Shown here: positions 1 through 10,573 of the stretch, one piece after another
How the letters are laid out: every line of letters begins with the position of its first letter
Position numbering within the stretch: the stretch's first letter is position 1
Assembly (NCBI GenBank): GCA_029204225.1
Contig: CM055093.1
Location: 4,992,056 to 5,056,055 of the forward strand
Direction of reading: 5' to 3'
Length of the DNA: 64,000 nucleotides
Source of the DNA: Diphasiastrum complanatum
Taxonomy: Eukaryota > Streptophyta > Lycopodiopsida > Lycopodiales > Lycopodiaceae
The notes under the pieces: generated by a model
The model's database searches: none
What the model was told of the DNA's origin: nothing
Seen by the model: only the letters and a program-made list of their open reading frames with translations
Program-made: the position numbers and the translations under genes

Positions 1-643
1 TTTGATGCCTTCTTGCTCACAATAGTCATGGAATTTGTTGGAGATATACTCTCCTCCTCCATCACACCTCAAAGCCTTGATCTTCAATGAGAATTGCTTC
101 TCAACATATGCTTTGAATATAAGGAAGTGATCATACACAATGAATTTTTCAGAAAGAAGATATAACCATGTATATCTTGTGAAATCATCAATAAATGTCA
201 CAAAACAAGTCGCTCCTCCCTTGCTTTTTAAATGATGATAAGTGCATATCCAAGTGTATCAACTCCAAAGGATGTGTACTTTTGATGGAGGTCCTTTGAT
301 ATGTTTTTTTGTGTGATTTTGCAATTGCACAAGCCTCACATGGCTTGATCTCCTTGGAAAGCTTCTTTGGCAAGCCAATAGCCTTGGCTCCTTTGATCAT
401 AAAAAGCATGGATTTGTAGTTGGGATGTCCCAATCTCCTATGCCATAATTCCTCCTTGGAAAGCTTTGTCACATAAGCAATATCACAACTCTCTCTTGGA
501 TCTAGCTTGTATATGCCTCTAAATCTAGATCCATGTGCAAAGATGTCATCATTTCTATTGATCACACAAGTATCAATATTGAATTTCACATCAAGGCTCC
601 TTCTTATACTTTTGTACTTCTTGAGGCTCCTTCTCAATCCCAA
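1..643 (-). pseudogene. Ty1/copia pol fragment (GAG-pre-integrase and integrase start)
   Basis: Remnant of a copia polyprotein, cut by the window edge. The open frame at 188-643 holds a GAG-pre-integrase domain with the signature ELWHRRLGHPNYKSM and the zinc-binding pair CEACAIAKSHK. It runs into the integrase start at ELIHLDMH, where the first catalytic Asp sits. After a frameshift near 187 the reading continues to the edge with LRCDGGGEYISNKF, which carries the second catalytic Asp. Integrase inserts the element cDNA into host DNA. The catalytic Glu, RT and RNase H would lie left of base 1. The protease is missing: gag is joined directly to the pre-integrase domain near 620. It is a dead fragment on the minus strand. 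The family assignment is secure from the motifs; the copia lineage is not determined. Confidence 0.85.
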
Positions 644-935
644 GTAAAATGTCTATCACATCTTGGAGTGTTAGGATAGACTCCATTCTAACCTTCCAAA
701 TAGAATAGTTGGAGGTAGATAGCCTTTCACTCTTTTGACAACTTTGAAATATTTGATTTCTAAGAGTGAGAAGCCTAGAGGTATTTTTGGCCTCCTAGAT
801 TGCTTTGAGAGTATCCCAAGCATCCTTGGCCAAAGTACAAGCACCAATGTCTCTCAAAATCTCATTAGAGACATTCATCTTGATATAAGCCATCCTAGCT
901 CTCTTCTTATACTTTTGTAATTCACCTTGCCCTCT
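617..935 (-). pseudogene. Scrambled Ty1/copia gag remnant
   Basis: Two pieces of a copia gag lie here in the wrong order. Reading the minus strand, the piece at about 935-805 comes first. It is a UBN2-type segment (ARMAYIKMNVSNEILRDIG, then TLAKDAWDTLKAI). The piece at about 760-617 follows and is the N-terminal gag motif (STSNYSIWKVRMESIL, then IEKEPQEVQKYKK). In intact gags the SNYxxWKxxM segment precedes the UBN2 part. Both pieces contain the string QKYKK, at about 925 and 620, which may mark the recombination point. Gag would form the cytoplasmic virus-like particle. Stops interrupt both pieces. Confidence 0.65.
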
Positions 936-1009
936 TTGCCAATTTTGGCCCTATCGAAGTCCTACACAAAGATGGTTGACATAAAAAACTTATCAAACCC
1001 CTAAAGCTA

Positions 1010-2520
1010 AGATAGATAACTTTTTGTAATTTTCAAAGTGGAATCAAGCATACATCATCTTTCACGTCTCCTACTCACATGTGATTATTATCATTCACAT
1101 GTTCACAATTAAGCATGCAATAGCGAAATAAATTTGTTTGTTTTTCTTTCTCTTTCATTTCATGGAAGCTATATTCTTTTTCCATGTTGGGTAACTGAGC
1201 CCTCTGCCAAAGTCCAAATCTCAAAAGGCAAAATGGCCACCACCACTATACTTTAACATCGATTTTTCAAAGTCCATTGACCAACCTCAACTTATCACAT
1301 TGCCTTTGCAATGCAAGGCCAAAAACTTATATAGAAGCCTTCTATATATACAAATATATATGTGTGTAAAATGGATATCATGTTATTGAATATAAACAAT
1401 TTATTTTTTAAATGTTCATTTTGCAAGCAAAAACAAATAGTTTATAAAGAAATTGGTAGTTTAAACAATGTCAATGTCCATCCCGTCAAATTGGGTTACT
1501 CCATTTTAGCATAACAATCATCAGGTGAAACGTTCAAATGTGATTTTCATGAGTGAAGGTTCTCCGGAGTAGGGCAACAAAAGTTAATAAAGGGACAAAA
1601 ACCCGTGAAATGTTCATGAAGGTAGGCACGTTCCAAGTTAGTCAAAGACTAAAACCCCGAGCTGGTCTAATGTGGAAGCAGAGATTCAGAATAGTTTTTC
1701 ATGACAGCTCCCAGCCTAGCTAGCGTACGGTGTTGCACACAAGCTCTGATACAAAATATGATTAGACGAAGGACTAGTCCAGGGAACGTAAGCCAATAGC
1801 GATATATGACCACTTGAAAATGAAAGAAAAGATCACGGCTTCTGAACGTAAACCCTAATTGCTAATGTAATGTTTTGCTTCAGAGAGGTGGGTAGATTCA
1901 GAAGGTGATTATAAAGAAAGCTTCAAATTTACCTACTATTGCCAAGTGGAAATGTTAGCGTCATTCCTAACTCTTTCCAAAGCAATTGGCAAAATTCAGA
2001 TAAGCATTGGAGTACATTTTGCTATCTTACTATAGATTTTCTAGGTTAATTAGTTAGAACTGGAAGCACATCTCACGTTTGAGTTTATGGTCACAAGCAG
2101 GGTAGAATTAGCAGGACTAGAACTCCAGCTTGATTAAAAACTCAAGAAGAGTCTCACCACGGTGAACATTCAACTGTCAACACTTAACGAGCAAATTCCA
2201 AGCAATTCGTCCCCCAAGCCCAAGAGGAATGATTCAAAAACACTGGGACCTGACAAGAGGCAAACACGCAAACGTTCCCAGTACGCCCGATGGTACTCGT
2301 CGGTACTCGTGTCCGCCTTAGGCTCGATTGCTTCCTAAAAGAGCGGGTTCAATGTGTAAGATGGCGCTCCATACAAGCCGCCCGCTTCTCACCGTTCAAA
2401 GTTTAAATGTAAGCTAATTACTTGCCCTGTTGATCAGTTGATGCAAGAGGCCTACAGGCAGCCTGGCCTCTAGGTGGCAAGCCGATAAGGCTAAACTCAT
2501 CATTGCCATGTAGAGCTCTT
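1010..2520. other. Intergenic stretch without recognisable genes
   Basis: No coding region is recognised on either strand. It contains one copy of a dispersed repeat (1267-1327). On the minus strand at about 1738-1755 is TTGTATCAGAGCTT, which resembles the tRNA-iMet primer-binding site TGGTATCAGAGC with one change. This could mark the 5' end of the copia relic at 1-935, with its LTR lying to the right, but no LTR boundary could be fixed. Confidence 0.4.
1267..1327 (+). repeat. Dispersed repeat, copy 1
   Basis: This ~60-bp segment, from TCAAAGTCCATTGACC to AAGGCCAAAAACT, recurs in reverse complement at 49951-50012 with small differences. Its core is an imperfect palindrome, TTGCCTTTGCAATGCAAGGC. 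The flanks on one side also show weak similarity, so the true repeat unit is probably longer. The family is not recognised. Confidence 0.55.
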
Positions 2521-2526
2521 TGTTCA

Positions 2527-2785
2527 GTACACGCTACAAGCCCAAGTTCAATGATTGGAAAAGATGACTTAATCTAAAAAACAACAGGCCCACAATTCAA
2601 CGGTAAATGCACACCGACCGCTCGGCGCCGAACAAAGGCCAGCGGTGATTTGTTGAATACATGCTACAAGCCAAGTTGAATGATTGGGCAAGATGACACA
2701 ATCTAAAAAACTAGTACATTCCACACGACTCCAATGGTAGATGCGAGCTGAGCGCTGGCCACAGCCCAGCAGTAACCACCAGTCA
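2527..2785. repeat. Diverged tandem duplication, ~130-bp unit
   Basis: Two adjacent, diverged copies start at about 2527 and 2656. Each opens with ACACGCTACAAGCC or ATACATGCTACAAGCC. Each continues with a shared AAGTT-AATGATTGG-AAGATGAC-AATCTAAAAAAC block and ends in a GC-rich segment related to CAGCGGTGATT or CAGCAGTAACC. The spacing between matching positions is about 130 bp. No coding potential is apparent. Confidence 0.6.
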
Positions 2786-2789
2786 CGAC

Positions 2790-5535
2790 ACATTGCCTAC
2801 TGAAAATTATTGACTAAGGTCCTTTTGAGTTTCACATTCAAATTTTATAGGTGTGCATTTCTAACCTTATAAATCTAGGCATGCTGGAAAACAATTGGAA
2901 TCTGGATGTTTCAAAATTTCATCCCGCAGCAATAAATCCTAGTCCAGATAATTTGATTTTTATTGGAAAATGTTGAGAGAATGCAGGTTTATCGCGTGTC
3001 CACTGAGGTGCACTGTCATCACGGCTGTGAAAAAGACGTAGGCTAAACGTGGTGTTAGAATTCAACCTGCAAAGGCGTAGAGGGTCAATATGCAAAGAGA
3101 AACAATACGTTGCAGTCACTAAATTATGAGTCGTTAAAGCTTTTTCGAATGAAAGCTTACTTGAGATGATATTGATCAAATGCATTTACCCAACTTGATC
3201 AACAAGATTATTGAATAATTCAAAAATTCTTTTACAAATTTTTTCCAGCTTATGGTTGTATTATGCGCAACTATGAGTGTTTCTTTTACTTAAAATTTAC
3301 ATGTGAAGTCGTCCTCATAGTAGAGCTTCGTTGGTTTTGGAAGCAAGCTAAGGGAGGCTGGAACCTCACAATCCCGCTTAAACTTCACATTTTAACTTTG
3401 TCTTGCCTTCCTAAGTGAAAACAAAAACCTGGACGTCTGATTTTTTCTTAAAGAGAAATCCGATCATGGATAGGTATCCTGATCAAACTCAACTTCAACG
3501 TTTATCGAAATGACTTAACCATGCTTGGACTTTCTAATTCAAACCAGAAGAATTATTTCTTGCCGGAGGTGTTGAATTGCTTGGCCTGGTCATCATCTAC
3601 AAACTCAAAAGCATTCTGCCAAGAATTAGCTCACATTCGGTGCACTAGTAATCCTGAAAATGATCCACCTCTCAGATGATAGACGTCTCTATGAAACATG
3701 TTACAAGCACACTTACAGAAGAACAATATCTCTGGAGATATGGAAGCTAGCTTCAGAAGAGAATGTGTCGCAACTTGAATATGGTCAGAATTTTTCTGAC
3801 CAAAACGGAAAGGCAGCAATGGTACAAGTGGTTAACTCGACTTCAGGTAAAATAGATAGAAGCTAGTTAACATCTTTCAATATAAAACGTTCGTTTGAAA
3901 TTCTCGATAATTGTCATCGTATGAGTCTGTTCAAATGGAAATATGCCTTTCCCCAGACACATACTTATTCTGACAACTAGCATGTATAGAAGGTCAACAG
4001 AAAACGAAAAGCTAAAACCCCAAGTCCAGCCCATTAATCAGGTGGTTTGAGATACAACGTCAGATTAAAAGTTGAAGGCTGTTATGCTAATCTTAGAATA
4101 CACATTACTTCTCGGAGATAACAGAACCTAGTATAAAAGCAGAGGATTATACCTGAGCCACAACAATGTTTCGTTCACTATTAACCCTAAATGAGTGCAA
4201 CTTACAGACATGATAGACGTATGAATGAAACTGGTCATCAACACTCCTACATCTTTATACTGTCTCCGACCATATAGAAGCTAACTCCAGTAGACAATGT
4301 GCTGAAGCTGGTGGAAAACGTTTCTGCAAAAAAAAGAAACCAAACAGGTTAGAAGTGTCTAGCCCCATTTGGGTACAAAAAACTAACGGTTATTAGTATG
4401 AATAGTATGTAAAATCTTCGTAATTATTTTATGTGAACGGACAAACTAACAGCTATCGATATGAATACTCGGTAATCGGTTCGTTATACTTCACAAGATT
4501 TCCTAGCACGTTGAAGGAATAAATAGAAAAGGGAGATAGAGTCCCTAGGCCTCTGAAAGAATACTTTCCTTTCCTTCTCAGTAATTTTTATCCTAATGTA
4601 GCACGGTTTTTGAAACACTGATACATTACTGGCATGCTATTGTTCGATTGCAGATTTTTTTCGAAGTGAAAAGTTATCCTTAAGAAACGGATCAGTTTCT
4701 TATGAAATAATTCTTGCATAGGCCATTTGAGTTGAATTGGAAGCGATCTGAATTGGAGAATTTACGATACATCTTTGATATTCACGGATTTACAGGAGAA
4801 AAGTTAGCACCTTATCGTTTAGCTATTGAGCTCCAAGAATCAGCTTCGTCTCGATCTAATAACCTATTACGCATCTCCAATGATGGGATGAATCTCGATT
4901 CAACACAAAACCGGAGGAATAATAAGAATAGCCTCTCTAAAACTAATTGGAATTCATGTCCGCATGTGATAAGCTATTATAATTGTATGAACTATTTACT
5001 AATAGCAAAGATAGATCACAAATTTCAGGTTGAAACAAACTCAGATTAACTAATGATGTACCGTGTGTGTTATCCACAGATTGCGGTGGGTTTCAATCAG
5101 ATGTAGCAAGCCGGGCCCTGTACCGTCCACAGTATTCACCGGTTTGCACGCATATCAGATCTAGCGAGCCATATATCATTGAGGATTTTCAGAAAAACTC
5201 AAAGCTCTAACAAGAAATTCCGTTGCCATTTTAACATAACACTTGGAAGTATTTTACAGTCACATCTACTCTCGTACGGAGCATAAACTTCCGAATAAAC
5301 AAACCGGCAATGGCATCAAGATCGGGCATCCAGTCGCATCTGCTTTTACACTACATCTCAAACCATACTCAGAAATGCTCAAAATCATTAAATTACTTGA
5401 TTTTGAATCACAGAAGAAATGGGCACCGAGGAAGTGGAGATTGCTGATTCTTCATATTATAAGACGGGTGACAAGTTGCAGAAACTTTCCATGGAAGCAA
5501 CATTCTCAAAAGACCTCACAAAAGAAATTTTTGGA
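2790..5535. other. Intergenic stretch without recognisable genes
   Basis: Only short open frames occur here. The longest is on the plus strand at 4714-5049 (111 codons); it shows no recognisable domain, and I cannot tell whether it is an exon or chance. No repeat, tRNA or LTR boundary could be established. Confidence 0.35.
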
Positions 5536-5540
5536 AAGCA

Positions 5541-5567
5541 GAGAGAAAGAGAGAGAGAGAGAGAGAG
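5541..5567. repeat. Short (GA)n microsatellite
   Basis: About 13 GA units with one interruption. It lies inside a plus-strand open frame starting at 5419 whose protein (MGTEEVEIADSSYYKTGDKL...) is not recognised. The same dinucleotide forms three far longer tracts elsewhere in the window. Confidence 0.8.
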
Positions 5568-5569
5568 TT

Positions 5570-8500
5570 ATGACAGCAAGAAAGAGAGCACTCATGGTAG
5601 CATGCTTTGCATAGCACGCAGACAAAGGTGCTCTCTTTCTTCTGTCACAACTCTCCCTCGTTGGTTTTAGACGAACGGGAAAGCATTTAGACTATGCACC
5701 CTATGCTTTACTTTGGAAATGGATCTTTGGAAAGCCTTGACTCCTTAGAGCCGATTCATTTGGGGTTTAGAAAAGCGATAAGCGAAAAGATGTCTGGGTT
5801 ACTTTATAGTGCCGGTGTTCAGCAGCATAGATATTGGCGAGAATCAGCAATAGAATCCACCTAGCCAACAAACAGCAAGGAGCTCGTGCGGAGCCCGTGC
5901 GATAACGTCTTGGCTGTTCTCTCGAGTTCGTCCGTAGTCAAGCGTCGAGCTTAAGGCATGGAGATAATTCGCCCATAAATTTTGTTGTTCTGGACTCCAA
6001 CTCAGCTCAGCTCAGCTCAAAACCTGCAAGACCCTTTTCTTCCAAGTTTAATCCAATCAGATTTTAGGTAACGTGGCAATACAATGACTATTCCAGCCAC
6101 AAAATTTTGCCCAATTCCCGCTCAAGATCGTGGCAATACGGAACGTCTGCCGAGATGAAAGCCTACACATGCAGCTGGCAACGAGCTAACGACCACTATA
6201 ACTTACATTGCCACACCATTTTCGACCACGTACACCGTATGCACTCTAATCAATCGTCAGTATTCCAAAACATCAATAATACAAAAGCTTTGCAGACTTT
6301 CCCTACCAATCATGGCCGGAAATGGGCTGAGATATCATTTATCATGTAGCTAGCCATCATCCTTGAATCAACCATTGTAATTTCTGAACTGTCATCATGC
6401 AAAGTTTCAACTTCCAGCCCATATCGAGCTGCTCCTTCATGGTAATATTTAGGTGGATCGCACCATGGATAAGCGCGGTCCTACCAAGTTCTAAGTTCCA
6501 ACTACCATGATAAGGATGGCAAACCCAGCAAAGGCAGCACGCTGCGCGACACTTTTTCCCCACTGCCAGAACGCAAACGGTATGCCACATCGTTGACTAG
6601 TTACTTCGTCTACCGGTAATAAGATAGTAACTCACTAGTCACTATTCCCAGACTATCCCAGTGCCCACGATTCATAAGTTAGAACTTACAAGTTAACTGT
6701 TAGATTCTAGAAGTTATAACTTTCGATATGGTACTTACTGCTCAGGTACTCTGGACTACTCAGGTACTCTGGACTGTGCACTGTATATCAATATATCAAT
6801 GTATTGTATCCTGTTGCCAGTGCTCTAGGTAGCCTTCAATCGTTGTTGTCCAAAGAATTTAAAATACAAAATATATAATCAAGTCAATTGTCAAAATTGA
6901 CATTTTGTCACTTGTTTTTTTATTTGTAGGTTTTCCATTTGTAAATTGCAAATAACTATTTATAATCATGATTTTTTTAATTGAAATTTGAAAGGTTTTA
7001 TTTTAGTCTTTTACACGAGCTTTCTAATCAGGTCGGGACTCGGAATCGGAAGTTGGCTTAAAAGCTTTTGAAGGGCGTTGCCTCCGAAGCTTCCTTGTCC
7101 ACGTTATGGAATACGAATCTCATTCAGTCCCGTACATTGTACTAAAAATTATAAGGCCCTAAGCTTGCCGCTTATTTTCCTACCCGTTCCTTCGCCAAAG
7201 ATCTCGTGGCGTGTAAGCATGTTGTCGGGCGACGAGACCAGTGCACGCCACATGGAGCATTCATCTAGGGATTCTCACGAGCGCGTGCTTGGCGCTCAAA
7301 TGCGCGCACCGTCTTCATTGAATGCACCCTGGTGACTGGCCATATTCCTGAATCTGCAAGTTTCCAGGACGGCGCCGCTCGATCAACCCGTTTTCTAGTT
7401 CTCACGCTTGTCATTGCTCTCGAGTCTCGAAAACTTGGGAGTCGGAAACTCGGCATGCAGTATTCTCCAGATTGAATCTGCCGTGTACTTTGAATGATTG
7501 ATCTTTGAAATTTCAACGTAACATTTCCAGTCTTCACATTTTGCCCTAGGTTCTGTACTCTAGAGTCTAGACTAACCCGGACGCAGGCTGTAATACTTGG
7601 AATTTTTTCTGGAAAATTTTGGGTATACAAACTGGTCTAAGAAGTTTATGCAAGAGACATTAACCACAATTGCCAGCTAGGCTTTCACCAACTTCAACAT
7701 TTGCATGTGCACCTCTTAAATGGCATGCCTTTCCTAGAGATAGGCTTCCAACACTTGAAACAATGATTTCACATATAAGTGCCCCTATTTGAAAGCCTAA
7801 GTCACTCCTTGTTATTCCATGTGAAAAGGCCCTTCCATTTGGAGAGCAAGCATTTATTGTTTAAATTCAAATTAGACAAGGAACCTATGTGTTTTAAAGG
7901 AGGGGATAGAAAGGGCCCACCACTTACACCCCAATGCTCTCCCTTGATATGTTGAGTTACCCTAAGTATTCACCTTCCAATTAGTGTTTTTGAAATCTCC
8001 ATGAGGTTTGGTACCACCTTGCACTACCCAGGCTGGTTGATACTAGGCTAGTTGATACCAACCACCAATCTGTAGATATGGTTATACTTATACTCAACTG
8101 GTATCAGATTTTTCTGATAAGTATAATACCAAGACTTGGATGGTATTGAAAATATAAACACTCACCCGACATTGGATGCCAGCTAGGGTAAACTCTCACC
8201 CCTTTTGAAATGGGGGGAAGGCCTCTTGGAGTGACTCCAATCAAAGTAAAGGATTTGCAGATGATGAAGAATGTGTAAGTTTTGAATGTGTAAGTTTGTT
8301 GTTTCAAAATGTTTTATTCAATTTAATAATTTGATATTCTTATACAGAATGCCCTTATGAGAGAAGATTTTGATGCCCGTCAAGGAGGCTTCAGACATCA
8401 CAACACCTCATTCCAAAGAGATAGCAGATTGGGCCACTACCTTAGGCACTCGAAGAAGAATGAGATATGTGTTGCTCATTCTCAATTTAGTCCAGTTGGA

Positions 8501-9220
8501 TAGACACTTATAATGGTTGTGAAGGCATTGTCTTAGGAGGCCATAGGTTTGCTAGGGCAAATAAGATCATTTTTGTTAAAAGAAGTTCTATCCTAAATAT
8601 TTTAGGATTTTCTTCAGAGAATGTTCCTTTAAGGAGCTCTCATTATTCATTGTATGTTGCATATATAAAACTCAGTGGAAACAAGAAAAATGCACATCTC
8701 TTAGATGCATATTCAAGCAAAGATTTTCTCCGTGATAATACAACAATTGGAGAAGATATCAAAACTCTTGCTCTATGAATTTGCAAGCTTTTCTAAACTT
8801 GTCGTAATCTTAAGATTTGGTGATCTTTCTAATTTGAACTCTTCTATAGAACCATTGAAATAGTTGAATAATGTAGCTTCTCTTTTCATTAGTCCCCCCA
8901 TGCTAAGTGTGTCGATTGAGTGCTGCTCATGCTTGCCAATGTGATTTCTCCATTCCTTGTGATGACCAGATACTCATGCTCCCGTATGTATTAGCAAAAA
9001 ATGTTGTGTGATCTCTGAGTATGTGTTGTAGAATAGAGAGAGATAGCATCAAAAAATAAAAATGGCAATAGGTAATGATAGAAACATTAAGGTTACTTAA
9101 AGCCATTGACCATGTAATGTGTGGTGTGATCTGGGCCTTGTAAAGTCTTGACCAAGATAGCAGAAACAAGTCGATTTGACTAGGAAACGAAATTATTTTA
9201 TGCTATCTAGGCATATTGAA
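5570..9220. other. Intergenic stretch without recognisable genes
   Basis: No domain is recognised on either strand. Minor features are a (CTCAG)n run at 6001-6018 and short repeated words around 8030-8150 (GGTTGATACTAGGCTAG, GGTATCAG and their complements) that can form a weak hairpin. Open frames such as 7265-7630 on the minus strand carry no motif I can name. Confidence 0.35.
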
Positions 9221-9222
9221 CA

Positions 9223-9703
9223 ACACCAAAGCGAGCCATGGGTTGGAAAACACCATTTGAGCTGGCCAAGAGGCTATTATGCCAGTAAATTTTTTAATTT
9301 CTTCTCTATGCGTCACTTTAGCATATGCCACTGACTTGTGTGATGATAGTTCTTATCAACATCAAGTTCAGAATCGACTCTAACATTGACGAAACTGTGT
9401 GAAACACGTCTTATCTCTTATCATGCATAGTTAGTTCATAAACGATGGTAGAAGGCTTGACATGATCATCATGTTAGGACTAAGGATATCCATGATGGTG
9501 ATAAAGTTTTACTTTATACATCTTCCAAGGTCCATCCCGAGAAATTGAAATTCCGTAGCCAAGGCCGCTATGTTGTCAAGAAAATTTTCACCAATGGTGC
9601 AGTCTAATTAGAAACCCTAGAAGGCATATCCCTTGACACATTAGTCATTGGTAGCCGACTGCAGAGGTAGTATGAGGATAATTTTTCAGTAAGTCATGTG
9701 TAG
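9223..9703 (+). pseudogene. Ty3/gypsy integrase C-terminal tail (relic 1)
   Basis: Remnant of the integrase C-terminal region. The first part, about 9223-9440, matches the conserved segment after the catalytic core: AIMPVNFLISSLCVTLAYAT corresponds to VVMPVEFLVPSLRIATTQHL in relic 2. The second part, about 9480-9703, is the C-terminal domain: DGDKVLLYTSSKVHPEKLKF, then GRYVVKKIF, and a terminal GSRLQR. A stop replaces a residue after the Gly-Ala-Val at about 9608, another falls after GSRLQR, and frames shift between the parts. The integrase core, RNase H and RT are missing upstream. The tail is followed by a minisatellite, a TATA box and an accessory ORF in the same order as in relic 2, so these pieces probably belong to one element. 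Confidence 0.8.
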
Positions 9704-9828
9704 CAATATCTTTCTATGATGTTTTACTTCATACTTCTCCGTTTTTTTCCTTCTATAAATATTTTTTTCTTTTCCACAATTGCTGAAAATCCATTGGCTT
9801 TACACTTATTTAAAACAATCAAAATAAG

Positions 9829-9945
9829 TTTGCATCCAACAGTTTGCATCCGACAAGATTGCATCTGATAGATTGCATCCAATAGATTGCATACGACAGT
9901 TTGCATCTGACAGATTGCATCAAACAGATTGCATTCACCAACCGC
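9829..9945 (+). repeat. 14-bp minisatellite (TTGCATC core)
   Basis: About seven and a half head-to-tail units with consensus WTTGCATCYRAYAG. Unit starts are 9829, 9843, 9858, 9872, 9886, 9900, 9914 and 9928. All are 14 bp except one of 15 bp. The array sits about 125 bp downstream of the integrase tail and ends 65 bp before a TATA box. Tat/Ogre-type elements are known to carry hypervariable minisatellites between pol and the 3' LTR, which fits the position. Confidence 0.9.
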
Positions 9946-10010
9946 CACACTCATTTGCTTCCGACGAGCCCATTTGCATCCAAAGCTACACCTAAAAGAA
10001 AAAAAATTGG

Positions 10011-10018
10011 TATAAATA
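10011..10018 (+). promoter_or_regulatory. TATA box upstream of accessory ORF 1
   Basis: TATAAATA in the context GGTATAAATACCCC, a canonical plant core-promoter TATA. It lies about 310 bp after the end of pol and 560 bp before the accessory ORF start, between two TTGCATC-type arrays. It could be an LTR promoter or an internal promoter serving the accessory ORF. No LTR boundary was found to decide between these. Confidence 0.5.
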
Positions 10019-10332
10019 CCCCAGCCGTCAAGTTCATTCTTACTTCACACAATTTTCGGACGAGTTCATGTCTGGCTAGCAAATTTCAGTTGATTTCCTT
10101 GTTTTTTGATTCAGCTATTGTTGCTTGCATTCTAACCAGTATCATGTCCTCTTTCATTTGATCCATTCTTTGTCATTCCACATACACATTCCTCTCCATT
10201 TTTGCCCTACCACATTTTTCACCTCACAAACATTACACACTTTAACTTTTTTGTTTGTTTTATAAACTCTTTGCCTTTTTATTTCAAAAGTTTTGCCTCC
10301 TCAATTTGTCATTCCACTTTACAGTTTGTCTT

Positions 10333-10500
10333 TTTTGCATCTACCATCTCGTTTGCATCCCCCAGTTCTTCCAATCACTTTCTGAGTTTGCATCCGCCAT
10401 CTCGTTTGCATTCCCCATCCAGTTTGCATTCGCCATCCACTTTCATTTTTGGATCTGCCATTGCATCCGCCACTGTCCCCGACAATTGCATCTGCCATTG
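10333..10500 (+). repeat. 18-bp TTTGCATCCGCCATCTCG-type array
   Basis: Several units around the consensus TTTGCATCCGCCATCTCG, some perfectly spaced at 18 bp and others with insertions. They share the TTGCATC core with the 14-bp array at 9829. The array ends about 75 bp before the accessory ORF start codon, so it occupies the presumed 5' leader of that transcript. Confidence 0.75.
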
Positions 10501-10573
10501 TAGCTGTCAAATTCCATCTTCCAACAATCTAGAGAACTTCCAAAAAAATTTAAAAATTTTAAAAAGAAAAGAA

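Noticed and set aside
8095-8112. TGGTATCAGATTTT, resembling a tRNA-iMet primer-binding site
   Set aside because: Only ten bases match, it lies in a cluster of similar words that form a weak hairpin, and no LTR or gag is next to it.
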